Below the pieces are notes generated by a model. It had not been told where the DNA came from. It worked only from the letters and a program-made list of their open reading frames with translations, and did not search any database. Position numbers and translations under genes: made by a program. Below are positions 35,381-47,415 of a stretch of 64,000 bases of DNA, piece by piece; position 1 is the stretch's first letter; every line of letters begins with the position of its first letter. This stretch comes from Vidua macroura (taxonomy: Eukaryota; Chordata; Aves; Passeriformes; Viduidae): NCBI RefSeq assembly GCF_024509145.1, contig NC_071578.1, positions 33,847,978 through 33,911,977 of the forward strand. Reading direction: 5' to 3'.

Positions 35381-36764
35381 CAAACTGATGCACAGCTCAA
35401 AGGAACTGCAGAGAGTGGTATCCTTTGAAATCCAGTGCTGAGTGAGCCCTCAGAGCTAAAACCATTTGTAACCACCACCACCCAACAAAGCAGCACCAGT
35501 CTGCACAAGCACCCCAAACATCCCTCCCTAAATGTCACCCAATGAACCCTTCAGTGCTGCTCCATTTCCACAGGGGGGTTTTACTTTTGACATGACAGGT
35601 GCCCCCAGCTGCTTTTAGATGCCAGATTTCTGGAGGAATGGTGTTTATTAAAGGTCTCAAATTCACACTGAGATCAAAATAAATGAAGAAAACTTTCAGG
35701 GTGCCCCTACAGGGTTTGCAGGATGAGCCAAGGACGCGTTTCTTCTGCCTCATTTCCTCTCTCAGGTCACACACTGAGAAACACCATTAAAGCCAAAGAA
35801 AGCAAGAAATTTTGATAAACTTCAATCTGGAAACACCACTGCAAATAAATACAAAGCTCTGACCAGCAGCTTTCCCCTACAGTTCCAGTACCAGAGCCAG
35901 TGGAAAACCACACAGATATTGATGGGAACCCTCCAGAGCTGAGTGTGAACGTAGCTGGGCTTGGCAGAGTCACCAAGACCCGGGCTGGTATTCAAAACAC
36001 CCAGAAACTGAAATCTCAGTATATTCTGTACAAGTTAGTTTGAAGACAGTCTCACACTAATTCTGACACTTCCATAATAATTGCTCAGTGCAGATGCTGT
36101 AACGTGCTATCTGCAGGTGATACTGGTTCATTCCTGCAACCTCTTTGACACTCAGATTTGTGTTTCAGGCAGTCTTAAATAACATACAATCATAATTCAT
36201 CTGCAGAGAACAGGGCTGAAGTCCAGCTCAGCAGAGAGTTACAGAAAAATAATCTCTGCTACACATCATCAATAATGCACAGCCAACAGAAAGTGCCATG
36301 TTAACATACAGATGGGCAATAATCTAATTAACAGTGACCTTTTTTTCTCTTGCACTGCCTACAGGTCAAAACGTTTGAGTCACTTTGAAAGGAGAGATAA
36401 TGTCAAAAATGGCTGTTTGGGGAAATCCCTACATCTAATAATGGCTTTAACCAGCCCATTTGTTCTGACTCGAACTGAAGAATGCTTGATGGTTGCTATG
36501 AATACAAACGAAGGGATTTCCAGTTAATGTGCACGGCACAGGGAAGCAAATCCTCATGATTAAACACCTCTTCTCTCCCTGCTCCACAGCCCCCAAAACA
36601 ATTAACGCTCCTCCGGGACAAGAGCTCCAATGGAATTGTTTCTGAATTCACTGATCACACCGCTGACACCATCTGCTCCAGCCTCCTTATCCCATATGCA
36701 AATCCCTCCTTTAAGAAGGTAATGCTACTTGTTAGCAGCAGGCTCTCTACTACGAGCTCTGCTA
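35381..36764. other. Intron 1 segment, no recognised feature
   Basis: Unique-looking sequence. Nothing was recognised. Confidence 0.6.
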
Positions 36765-37228
36765 TTCACAGAACCTCTGCATTGGAAGAGACCTCCAAGA
36801 TCATCGAGTGCAACCCAGCCCCAACACCTCAGCTAAACCCTGGCACCCAGTGCCACATCCAGTCTGTTTTTAAACACATCCAGGGATGGGGACTCCACCA
36901 CCTCCCCGGGCACACCATTCCAGTACTTCATCACCCTTTCTGTAAAAAACTTTCTCCTAATATCCAACCTATATTCCCTTGGTGCAGCTTAACACTGTGT
37001 CCTCTGGTTCTGTCAGTGCTGCCTGGAGAAAGAGCCCAACCCCACCTGAGCACAGCCACCTTTCAGGGAGTTGTAGAGAGTGACAAAGTCACCTCTGAGT
37101 CTCCTTTTCTCCAGGCTGAACACCCCCAGCTCCCTCAGCCGTTCCTCACAGGGTTTGTGTTCCCAGCCCCTCTCCAGCCTCGTTGCCTCCTCTGGACACG
37201 CTCCAGCATCTCAACGTCCTTCCTGCTT
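36765..37228 (-). mobile_element. CR1 LINE fragment, antisense
   Basis: The plus strand runs from tcacagaacctctgcattgg through ctccaagatcatcgagtgca and ctccttttctccaggctgaa to tctggacacgctccagcatc. These are standard CR1 blocks in reverse complement. It stops where the element is 5'-truncated, just before a CpG-rich segment. The long open frame at 36722-37315 plus is an accident of this repeat. Confidence 0.95.
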
Positions 37229-37275
37229 GGAAAGTTCAACCCTCTCTTTCAACATTATTTCAGAAGTGGCTTTAG

Positions 37276-37650
37276 AGACCGAGGGCATCCCCCAGAACCC
37301 GACCAGGGGAATTAAACCCCGCTTTGCTCTGGCACAGCGACAGCCTTGCCGCAGGAGCCTGACGGTTCTCAGGGGAGCAGCAGGAGCAGGAGCCGCCGGT
37401 ACGGAGCCGGGAAGCGGAGATGGCCTCGCTGGATGGCGGCTCTCCCTTCCGCTGAGCGGCGGGAGCGATGCCCACGGAATGCCAGCTCCCCCGGCTGTGC
37501 AGAGCTCAAGAGGCAGCTCTGAGATGAAGTGAAAGCGCATCTCCATCCCTGCGCTGGCTCTCCCAGCAGCCGCGGGGAATCACCGCTGCTGCTGCAGCAG
37601 GGATCTCCCAGCCAAGCAGCTCCGCAGGCTCATTTCCCCGCCTGCCTGCT
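37276..37650. promoter_or_regulatory. CpG-rich segment, candidate CpG island
   Basis: I counted about 26 CpG dinucleotides in roughly 365 bases, with GC a little above 60%. CpG is rare in the surrounding intron. The segment begins a few tens of bases after the CR1 copy ends. Minus-strand translations do not resemble MCU exon 1. It may be an internal promoter or enhancer, or the first exon of an unannotated transcript. The sequence alone does not decide. Confidence 0.5.
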
Positions 37651-40600
37651 GGGGCTTCCCCTGGTGCTTTGAAACCAGAGCCTCACAACCCTGCACTGCA
37701 TTTGCAGCCACGACTGCAGGGAGGGACCGCTGGACCAGAACAGAGCGGAGTATTTTTGTCATTGACTCCCCCGTTCTCAGCAGAGCACTGCATGCCACAC
37801 CAGCAGATGTATTAATAGATCTTTACGCTCCTAACTCATCAATTTTGTTTGGAAATTCGCTCCCAGAAAGAATCACATTGCTGTAAGAGCAAAAGCAAGA
37901 AAATCCACAAAACAGCAGGCAATGAGCAAAAAGAAGAGAGTGTTGACAAAGCAGTCGGGCAACTCAGGACTGCAATAACTCACCCACCCAAAATGATGCA
38001 CAAATTCTTCACACAGAATTGGTTTCCGTATTTATATGGCATAGGTGGACTTTGAAAAATTAGCCCACAATTATTAACCCTTCAAGATCCCTTGCACTCA
38101 CTCGTCTTACTAAACAATTCTTCCCTGTGAAGGAGATGTATTTCCTTTAAGAGCATGGCACAGAGTTGTGCTAACACGGAGTTACTCCTACAGAAATCAT
38201 TCTGCTCCTTCTGCTGCAGCCAAGTACTTCTACTGTAGCTATTGCTGCAGAATGGAATCGTTGTGATGCTCTAAGAATTCATTCTTTTTAGTCTGGAGTA
38301 CCTGTCAGTGGAACATCATCTATCCATGTGCAGTGGCTAAGCACTGGAACTAATTACAGAGACCACATTAAAAGATCCAACACGGGATTTCTTACCCCGG
38401 TTCCAACAGATATCTTGTCCTTGAAAAAACCAAAATAGTCAAGCTTAGGAAATAAGAGTGTTGGTAACTACATTCAGAAATTGGGAAGGGTGGGCAGAGC
38501 GCTTTAGTTCTGAAACACAAACAGAGATTTTAACTAGAAGAATAAAACTTAGACATCACAATCTTTACACTAAACAGAAAGCTCTTGGAGATTTTTCTCT
38601 CTTTTCATGCTCCCTCAGAAGCTCATTTTTCCAACACGAGGTTTAAACAAGCATTACTATTCCTACAGATGCTGTTCCATTGGCCACAAAGGAGTGCCTG
38701 AGACCTGCACTGGAATTCCCTGGGCAGGGAAAGAGCCGTGTCTCAGCCCCAGGCAGAGCATGGCAACACAGGATGGCATCAACTGCTGCCTTCCTGTGGA
38801 GCAACAAACTGTACTCTGCAAGTAATTCTGCATTTGTACTTTGTATTTATTTGAGCTAGGTATCTATTTCAACTGAGTGCAGACACCAGACCTACAGAGC
38901 GGATAAAAGTTTACAGTCACAGAACAACAAAATTTCCACAAACACAAAACGGGGAAGTCGAGGTTTCCCACCCTGCACACAACTCCTTTCTTTACATTTT
39001 TTGAAGCATGTGAACATTCTCCCCATCAGGATTTGGCTCCATTTCTGAAGCTCAGAGGAACTTGCCATCCTGCCCAAGCTGGCAGCTCCACCACAGCTGG
39101 TACCTAAATTACATGCTGAATTTTTAGGACTGAAGCTTTTATTACAGACATTTGAGTGTTCACACTCAAACCACAGAGCTCAGCATTTCTCAAGCAGTTA
39201 TAAGGAAGGAAAATGAGAATGCAACTTCTCACCCTGTTGCAGCCACTGCCCAGTGTTACAGGAAGGGGAGGGGTGAAATCAGATTTAAATGAAGGTCAAC
39301 ATTTGGACTGGGAGTTATTGAAATAACTCATCTGGAAAATCAGCCTTCAGCTGCAGCCAGAACAAAAAAGTATATATTCCAATTTAAACTCTGTTGTTTA
39401 GTAGACACAGGCATATTCTGCTCCGTGTATTTATCCACTATCCTGCTATATGCTTCATTTTCTGAACACCCAGGGAGAATGGTGGGACACTGATAAATGA
39501 GTAAAACTGATAAATGGGTAAATGTCAGCCACATTTTGGATACCACATGCACAAAGAATTGCTTGGGAGGCAGCAAAGAAGAAGACTTCTAATCACGCTT
39601 CCTAAGAAATAATGTGTCCCTTCAGTGAAAAATTCATGTTCACAGTATCAATGGGTAAGAAAAATGCATATGCTCCACAATGAGATAATTTCTGTCTTTA
39701 AATCAGAGCTAAAGTAAACACACTCCTGCCCTGGCTTTTCCTTAAGGCTCTGCTGTATGATTTACCTAAAAACAGCAGCTCCCAGGCTGGGGGAGCACAT
39801 TTCCAACAGTGCCCTTCATCTGTGCCAGGGGGACACCAAGCATCAAAGGAGAGGGGAAAGAGCATGGATTTGACTCCAAAGGTCGTGGCAGGCAGCAAAC
39901 CTCCCTGAGTGACACTGCATTAAAAATCTCCTGAGCAACACCAGATATGTACGTGGCAATCCCCCAGCTTGGCTTACAAGTTGTTCTCGGTGCTCTAGCA
40001 CGTTCACCAGCGGGCTTTAGAGCACGTAAAGAGCATGGAGAGACCCACTGTGTGCTCACAGTTTCACTCCCACCCAGACAGCAGTGAGCCGTGCTTTCAG
40101 TTTATGGAGGTGGCAGGGCTGGGAAGAGCAGGCAGAAATAAACTGCTTTGCAAGCTCGGAGCAACCAGCAATCAAAAGGTTTTATTGAGCTCTCAATTCA
40201 GTCCTACCTGGCTGCCTACAAATGAAAACACAGCCCCTCTCTTGCGTGGTAAGAATGCAGTAGGGAGAAGCAGGAGATTCCCATGCCTCGGGACACAGCG
40301 TTCTGGTTTTCAGCTGGGTGGAAAAGGGAAACACGAGCTCCAGCCTCTTGTGACATCTAATGAAATACTTTCTCTTTTCTTTTTTTTTTTTTTTCCCAGG
40401 ATTGCCTCTGAGGCAGAAATTCATTTAGAGAATCACCTGTTTTTTCAGCTTCTAATTTCAATGCTTGTTTAGAAAATCTGTGTCGGTACTGAACAACCTG
40501 AACCCCACCAGCTCAGCAAACTCTCAGCTACAGCAGCCCAACACTCTTTATTAACTTCACAGAACTCACTCTCCACCCCCAGAGGTGCTTCCAACAGTCT

Positions 40601-42114
40601 GCCTGGCACAAAACACTGGATTTCTTATCCACTCTCAGGGAGAGGAAAAAACCCACATCCATTATTTGCAGTCCACACCCCTCCTGCTGTAGCTGCCCCT
40701 GTTAACAATTACATGCACCGCAGTTTTGAACTTGGTTTTAGCCTTAATTTACAGATTTTCAGGAAGGCCATACAGGTGGGATGGAGAAAAAGAGATCCCA
40801 GGCCACCTTCCCTACCTGAGCAGGAGCCCTCATGCAGAATGTAATGAACTTCAAGGTTGTGCTGCTCCTCATCCCAGTGGGATGAGATCAGTGCTGGCCA
40901 GCAGCAGTGGAAAAAAAAGCATTTTCCTTTGCAGAGCTCAGCTGAACTGATAAAGCCATCAGAGAAAGATTTCAGTCACAACAAAGGGCTAAAAAAGCAC
41001 CCCAACCAACCTATGTATTAGACAACTTGCATGTTTCTGCTCAGCTCCAAGCTTTGAGACATGTCCTCTTTGTTCCCACCTCTTGTGACTATACTCCCAT
41101 CACAAAACTTCCCTGTTTGCTGTACCAGAAACCTGAATTCTTTATTATAGAAATATATTATATTATTTATATTAAATATAATATTATATATTTATACTAT
41201 CTTATAATATCTATTATAACTTTATTATGTTTATTATTATTTATACAGCAGCCTCGGAATTTCTCTCACTCCCTGAATTAACGTCAGTTCCTCAAAGGTG
41301 CATGAAAGCAGCACTTCTAATATTAAAGCTTCTTTTTTTTTTTACATCACCTTCCTGTGCAAGTGCAGCTTTTTCAGCCACAACAAGCTTTTTTTCTAAT
41401 GCCAATAAAACTCAGAAGTCTGTTCCAGAAAACAAGTCCAGAATGTTTCTGTCTTTAAAATAATTCCCAGAGAGGTATTTGGTTGAAGGTGGAGTAAGCA
41501 GGGCAGCAGGAACGAGATGACCACAGCACATCTCTGAGGATTGCAGACCTTCTCACATCTCCTCAGACAGTGATTAACTACTGCCTGGAGCTGCCACTAT
41601 TCTTTCAATCAAACCCGAACCTGCTACAGCTCTGATGCGAAATTTTCTTGGCTATGCAGTGCATAAAAAAAACCCAAGGAGCAAGCTGCTTTTTTTAAGA
41701 GTTCCTTCCAGCATCTTTTTACTGTGGCTTTAAATGGAGTAGCAAAGAAACCAAAATATTTCAATCAATAGCTGTGAAAAAGAACACAGCAGTCTGCAAC
41801 ACAGCTACAGGGGAAGAACAGAGGCATAGATTTCTTTGGAAATATTTACAAGAGATTTCTATTTCCAAATCTCCACATGGCAGAGCATTCCAGGCCATGA
41901 GACATCCTTGCTAATGAAGCTGTGAGCTCAGTTAACTCAGACAACATCACTATAAAGCCCGATTGAATGTTTTTTCTATCCATCATTAGGGAGCCTATCT
42001 ATATCCAAGTGTCTTCTGCAGGAAGCTCTTCAATTTGACTTCCCAACATGTGTGAAAGTCAATCAGAGGCACTCACACAAATTTATGCCAGCTGCTGTCA
42101 GCAGCTAAAAGATC
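37651..42114. other. Intron 1 segment, mostly unique sequence
   Basis: It contains a T run at about 40379-40394 and a very AT-rich patch at 41140-41246. Nothing coding was recognised. Confidence 0.6.
41140..41246. repeat. AT-rich low-complexity region
   Basis: About 107 bases made nearly entirely of A and T in short tat/att repeats. It is low complexity, without a fixed unit. Confidence 0.85.
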
Positions 42115-42414
42115 TCAGCCTCAACCTGAGAGAGCAGAGGTTATTTAACCTGGAGAAAACAAGGAGAGCTCAAAACCCCTTCCAGAGCCTAGAGGGGCTC
42201 CAGGAGAGCTGGAGAGGGACTGGGGACAAGGGATGGAGGGACAGGACACAGGGAATGGCTTCTACTGCCAGAGGGCAGGGAAAGATGGGATACTGGGAAG
42301 AAAGTCTATATTGTGAAGGTGGGCAGGCCCTGGCACAGGGTGGCCAGAGCAGCTGTGGCTGCCCCTGGATCCCTGGAAGTGTCCAGGGTGGAACGAGCTG
42401 AGCTTTAAGATTTG
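42115..42414 (+). mobile_element. CR1 LINE fragment, sense, internally deleted
   Basis: Read 5' to 3' on the plus strand it follows CR1 from gagcagaggttatttaacc and ctggagagggactggggac to ctggatccctggaagtgtcc. It then jumps directly to gtggaacgagctgagcttta, the 3' terminal block. The other copies have about 45 more bases between these blocks (compare 21630-21700), so this copy carries an internal deletion. Confidence 0.85.
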
Positions 42415-45400
42415 CTCTTCTCTGCACCACACCACCTTTATCCTTCCCCCACTGCTGCACTGGCATCCTCTTGGAGCTATTCCCAAGACCTAATACTCTT
42501 GGGATCAACCCCACGTACCTCGAGACAGGCACACACAACACACAGCAGTGCCCAAGCAATGGGCTTTGAGATATTTATAAACCACGTTATGTAGAAAGGG
42601 AAACACTGGAACACACACTGAATTATCCTGGTGTGGGTTTGTAGACAATTTTAGCAGCATGTTTGACTAACACTGCGCATTCACATATCTCAGGGGATGA
42701 CTTTCAGAAAATCAAGCTCTCTCTCTTCATCCATTTATGTAGGGCAGCTTCACAACATATGCTATCATATCATTATTTGGCTACAACACAGCTAAAATCT
42801 CCAGTTCTCCTACAAAGATCCTGATTTTATGGCTTTGTTTTCCAGCTGGTACAGCAATGTTAGCTTGCAGCAGAAAAGGTAAAGCAACACTTTTCACTTC
42901 TTCTATTAGCACAAAGAAAACACTCAACAGAGACAGCATAAAAGGGATTCTTGTGTCATTTACTAGATCCTCATTACCCCAACTCCCACTAATTGGGCAG
43001 TTACACCTGAGACAGCAGCAGCCCAGTGCAATCCCAGCAGCCCATTTCTTTCCTCCTTAGTAAGGCTTTTAATGAGGCTGCCTGACCAAGAGGAAAACTT
43101 CTCAGTATTGAGTGACCTCTGGAAACCCTGAGGCAATGGTCCTGACTTTGGTGGAGATGCCCTTCAACACCTTCTCAATAATTTTCTTATTAAAAAATGC
43201 AGAAAACAAGAACACCCACACATTGCATGATTGTGTCCTGAAGCCAAAGGGTTTTTGCTCAGCTTACTTGAATATTATTTTGGGGGAGAGGTAGTGTTTA
43301 ATTATGCAGCTAAACCTGCCAGCAAGGACCTGGCTGCTATTTTATTTCCACCAGTTATGCAGAAAAGGTCTCTGAAAGGACACTGGAAATTAGTTTGTGG
43401 CAATAGGTTATGACAAACTTGCTGATGAATTTGAAGAGTGCCTGACTGCATTTTCAACAGCTCCAGGCACTCCCTGCCTTCAGGCTCAGCCCAAGATGGC
43501 AAGAGCAGGTTAACAATAATCTCTGGTGAACTCATTTCCCTGATTTTATAATACCTGTGATATCCAGCTGATACACAATCTTTTATGTTTGGGACAGGAA
43601 ACAGCAGTAGGAAGCTCAAAGGTTAGTTCCTCTCACCTTCTTCCCATCAGCCATGGAATATGAGGATCCACACCTTCACACACACAGAGTGTCTGCATCA
43701 CAGCCAGAGGACTGGAAAACACCCTGGACACTGCAGCCTGCTCCTGATCCATCACTGTGTGAGCAAAAGCTCTTTCCCTGATCCCTCTAACAGCCTCACT
43801 GAGGCAGTGGCAGCAAACCTTCAATTTTAGTTTTCATTAGAGCTCAGAAAACCATCCCAGTGCTCCCTGTGTGATATTCCTTGGCTCCCTGGGCTTCAGC
43901 TGAACACAAAGCCCAGATGGAAACTATCTAGGACCAATCTCATCAGAGGGCATTCCCAGTTTCCAGAGTGACTCACCCATCCCTCCTGAAGCTCAGAAAA
44001 GCCAGGCACAGTCCAAGACACGCTCCTATAAGGTCAAAGACAGCACAAGCCAAATTCTGCCCAGGCTAATAGCAATTTTTCTTTTAACATACTTAATTAT
44101 ATCTCCTAATACAGTCACCTCTTCCCCCTGCAAGGGTTCATATGGAGCTGTTTTTATCCCCTCCTTCTGAGTCAGGAGATATCTCTCCAGAGATTGCCTT
44201 TTAAAGAGAATTTTTTAAATTCTATACACTAAGCACAAGTAGCAAATCACACTGAGGAGTAGCAGCATATGGCAAAACATACAGGTGGCACTCAGCCCAT
44301 CAGCTTTGTCTCTGATCTAAGCAGCTTATAAAGAAGCAAGGCCTTCCATCTCCTCTCACTATAACCAGGATGGATTGTGAGATCCACTGCATTCCAAGGC
44401 AGCATTAGTGCCATCCTCACTTGCTAGGTCTTTAAGGAAAAGAGTTGTGCCATGCTTTAATCATCTCCCCCTGCAGCCACTGAAGTAGGAACTTCATGTT
44501 TTAAGTGACAAAAATATTTCTGTCTCTGATTTGATTTCTCTGTGTTTAGAAAAATAAATTACATGCAACAAGACAGAAAAACCAGATTTGGAAACAGCCT
44601 TAGCATTGCCTTTTGCACGTGGAGCTCTGAAAGGTTGCCTTTGCCGTGGAGGTCTTGCTGCTTTAAGACAGAAATAGAAAAAAAGGCCTGATTACGCATT
44701 TTCTTCCAATAAATAATGCAAAAAGCCTACGCACTCCTGGGAAGGGAGATTCAAACCTGGGTCAGTTCAGAAAATACCCCACCTACCCACTACAGAAAGA
44801 GCTCTCCCAACTCTTAGCCACACCTGCTTTGCACATCAGAGTTCCAGCTAATCCCAATTTTACTTTCTCATCATTACTATCAACACCTATCATTAACGAC
44901 ATGCAAAAAGAACTCCCAGTGCAAGTCACTATGGAAAGAGACAGCCCAAGTTTTGGGAAGCAGAGCTCATCAATCCCACTCATAGGACTGACTGCAGCCT
45001 GGATTTTACTACATCCTGTTCTGCATACTGCTGCCTAATAGAAATCCTTGCCCACTAATAAATCCACGGGGAATTCTAAATCCTGGCTGCAGGAAGAGAA
45101 GGCAGATGATTTTTTCCAGGGGCAGGGGGACAAGACACCTCTGAAGGGCTCCTGAGCCGGTGGCACATGGAGCTGCAGCTGCTGCTGTTTCACACTTGCT
45201 GCTCCACATCCTCGGGAGACAGGGGATTACTGCAGGATGTTTTCATGAGCTGGAATTAGTCAGTGCCAGCATTTCACAGCTCTAACACATGAAATAAATA
45301 GCTTGACTTCTGCTCCCTCACACCACCTCACACCCTGAAGGGCGAGCGCAGTGGCGCTGGCATCGCTTCCCTCCATGTGGCGAGCATGGAAGGGGGCACC

Positions 45401-46867
45401 ACATCCCCGCTAACAGAGCTGCAAAGGCTATTTAGGAGAAAAGAAAAACGATAAAACTGCTGGAGCAGTCCACTGAGGCATCTGCTTTTCACTGACCATT
45501 TCTTCATTAACTACACATTGAACACCAAGTATTTCCTGCACCAGCATCCGGGAGAGAACGGCCAAAGCCAAGCAGGCAGAGTTCCAGCAGCACAACTTCA
45601 GTGAGCACAGACTCCTTGAGAGAGTTCCTCAAGCCACACAGAGCCAAGAGTGTAACACACAAAGCCCAGCTTAGCAGCTGTTGTGGCACAGAGCTACAAC
45701 ACTCCCCTAACAGCACTGGGGGAAAGAAAAATGGTTTGAGGAGAGACAAACAGGACCACAGGGTTTTAGTCAGGTCACTGACAGCACAGCAAAGCCATGG
45801 CCAGAAGGCAGTTTATTCTGTTTGGTTCAGAAATTGAATAATTTAGTGATGCCTTTTTAGCAGGACTCAAGCTTTTTCAGAAATAATGTTCATTTCTTCC
45901 TAATTTCATGGTAGAATCCCCTAGTCTCCACTTTTTCTTTTAAACAGCTCTTTAGAGCCTCAGCTGTTCTTCCTGGCAGCATATAGTGGAAAACATTAAA
46001 GAAAAACAATACATGATCAAAAATAAAATTTGTTTAAACCCCACAATTTCTAGGGCAACACCATGAAAAACAAGTCACCTCCCTTTTTCCTCTCAAATTC
46101 CTGCAGTTTTAGATCACCATTTCAGGCAGGTTTGGTACCTCAACTGAACTTCATTTTCCAGCACAACAAATTCAGTCCAAAACAATTCAGGTACCCAAGA
46201 TCCTGCTAATTACACTCCCCCCCCCACCCCCCCAAGAGAAAAAGAGACTTTCTTCTTGGCTCTCACAAGTACCAGATCACATCTAGATTTGTCCCCAGGA
46301 GGATTCTTCCAGTGAACTCGTGTTTCAAAGCAGCAGAGATGAAATAGCAAGATGCAGCAGAGAAAACCCCACTGAGATCCCAACTGGGCACTACACCACC
46401 TATTCCACTCTCTGTGCTCCTCACAAAGCACTCAGGAGCCAAAAGCAACCAAAGCACAGCCTGGAGGTGATGCAAGCAGCTGCTGCTGAGGATGGGAAGC
46501 CTTGGATGCAGCTGGAAAGATTTTACACCCTTTTCACTGCAGGTTGTCAAGGGGTTTCTTACCTATAGCTCTGCAAGCAGGAGAGGAAATAACTGATAAT
46601 CTGCAAAACCCTGCAGAGGAACTAAATACATTAAAGTCTCTGTTTGCCACACAGCTAGTGTCACAACAGACCTTGAACAGAGCTCACAGCACACTGGTAT
46701 TTGTTCCCCAGCACAGCTCAGGGCTTTGGGGGTGCCATTTATTACTACACTTACTCCATGTAACCAAACCCTCTCGGTGCATTGAAAATCTGTCCCACTG
46801 ATTTATTTTTTATATATATACAAAGTTTGTTGGCTCCAAAAGACTTCTTTACAAGTACCTCCTTTGA
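42415..46867. other. Intron 1 segment, mostly unique sequence
   Basis: It contains a C-rich tract at 46216-46233 and a short TA run at 46811-46820. No exon, RNA gene or mobile element was recognised. Confidence 0.6.
46216..46233. repeat. C-rich tract (G-rich on the minus strand)
   Basis: Seventeen C residues interrupted by one A. On the minus strand, the sense strand of MCU, this is a G run able in principle to form a G-quadruplex. Confidence 0.9.
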
Positions 46868-47415
46868 TACCTGTCCCAGCAGTGGCGTGGACACAGGCCC
46901 AGGGCAGGGTCCCTGCTGAGGGACCTCCAGGGCTGTGTCCAGTTCTGGGTCCCCAGCCCAGGCAGGACATGGAGGGGCTGGAGCGTGGCTAGGAAAGGGA
47001 ACAGAGCTGGGGAAGGGGCTGGAGCCCCAGGAGGGGCTGAGGGAGCTGGAAAGGGGCTCAGCCTGGAGAAAAGGAGGCTCAGGGGGGACCTTGTGGCTCT
47101 GCACAACTCCTGACAGGAGGGGACAGCCAGGGGGGGTCGGGCTCTGCTGCCAGGGAACAGGGACAGGCCAAGGGGAAATGGCCTCAAGCTGTGCCAGGGG
47201 AGGCTCAGCTTGGACAGCAGCAGGAATTTCTGCATGCAAAGGGTGCTCAGGCCTTGGCAGGGGCTGCCCAGGGAGCTTTGGAGTGCCCATCCCTGGAGGA
47301 GTCCAAGGATGGGCTGGAGGTGGCACTCAGTGCTCTGGGCTGGGGACAAGGTGGGCACAGCTTGGGCTTGATGATCCTGAAGGACTTTCCTAACCTCAAC
47401 GACCCTATAAAAATA
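46868..47415 (+). mobile_element. CR1 LINE fragment, sense, longest in the window
   Basis: About 550 bp in sense orientation. Landmarks are gtgtccagttctgggtcccc, ggaggctcaggggggacctt, gctgcccagggagctttgga and gatgatcctgaaggactttc, ending with a relic of the 3' end near 47405. It is 5'-truncated. Frames of 191 and 169 codons on the minus strand and 152 codons on the plus strand are accidents of its GC-rich composition. Confidence 0.95.

Noticed and set aside
36722..37315. 197-codon plus-strand open frame
   Set aside because: It lies almost wholly within the antisense CR1 fragment. The translated text is that of the repeat read backwards, not a protein family.
37211..37546. Minus-strand frame in the CpG-rich segment considered as MCU exon 1
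   Set aside because: It does not resemble the known MCU N-terminus, and no consensus donor in phase 0 was found to join exon 2.
46751..47393. Long open frames on both strands (up to 191 codons)
   Set aside because: They coincide with the GC-rich sense CR1 copy, and frames on opposite strands overlap. The composition explains them.
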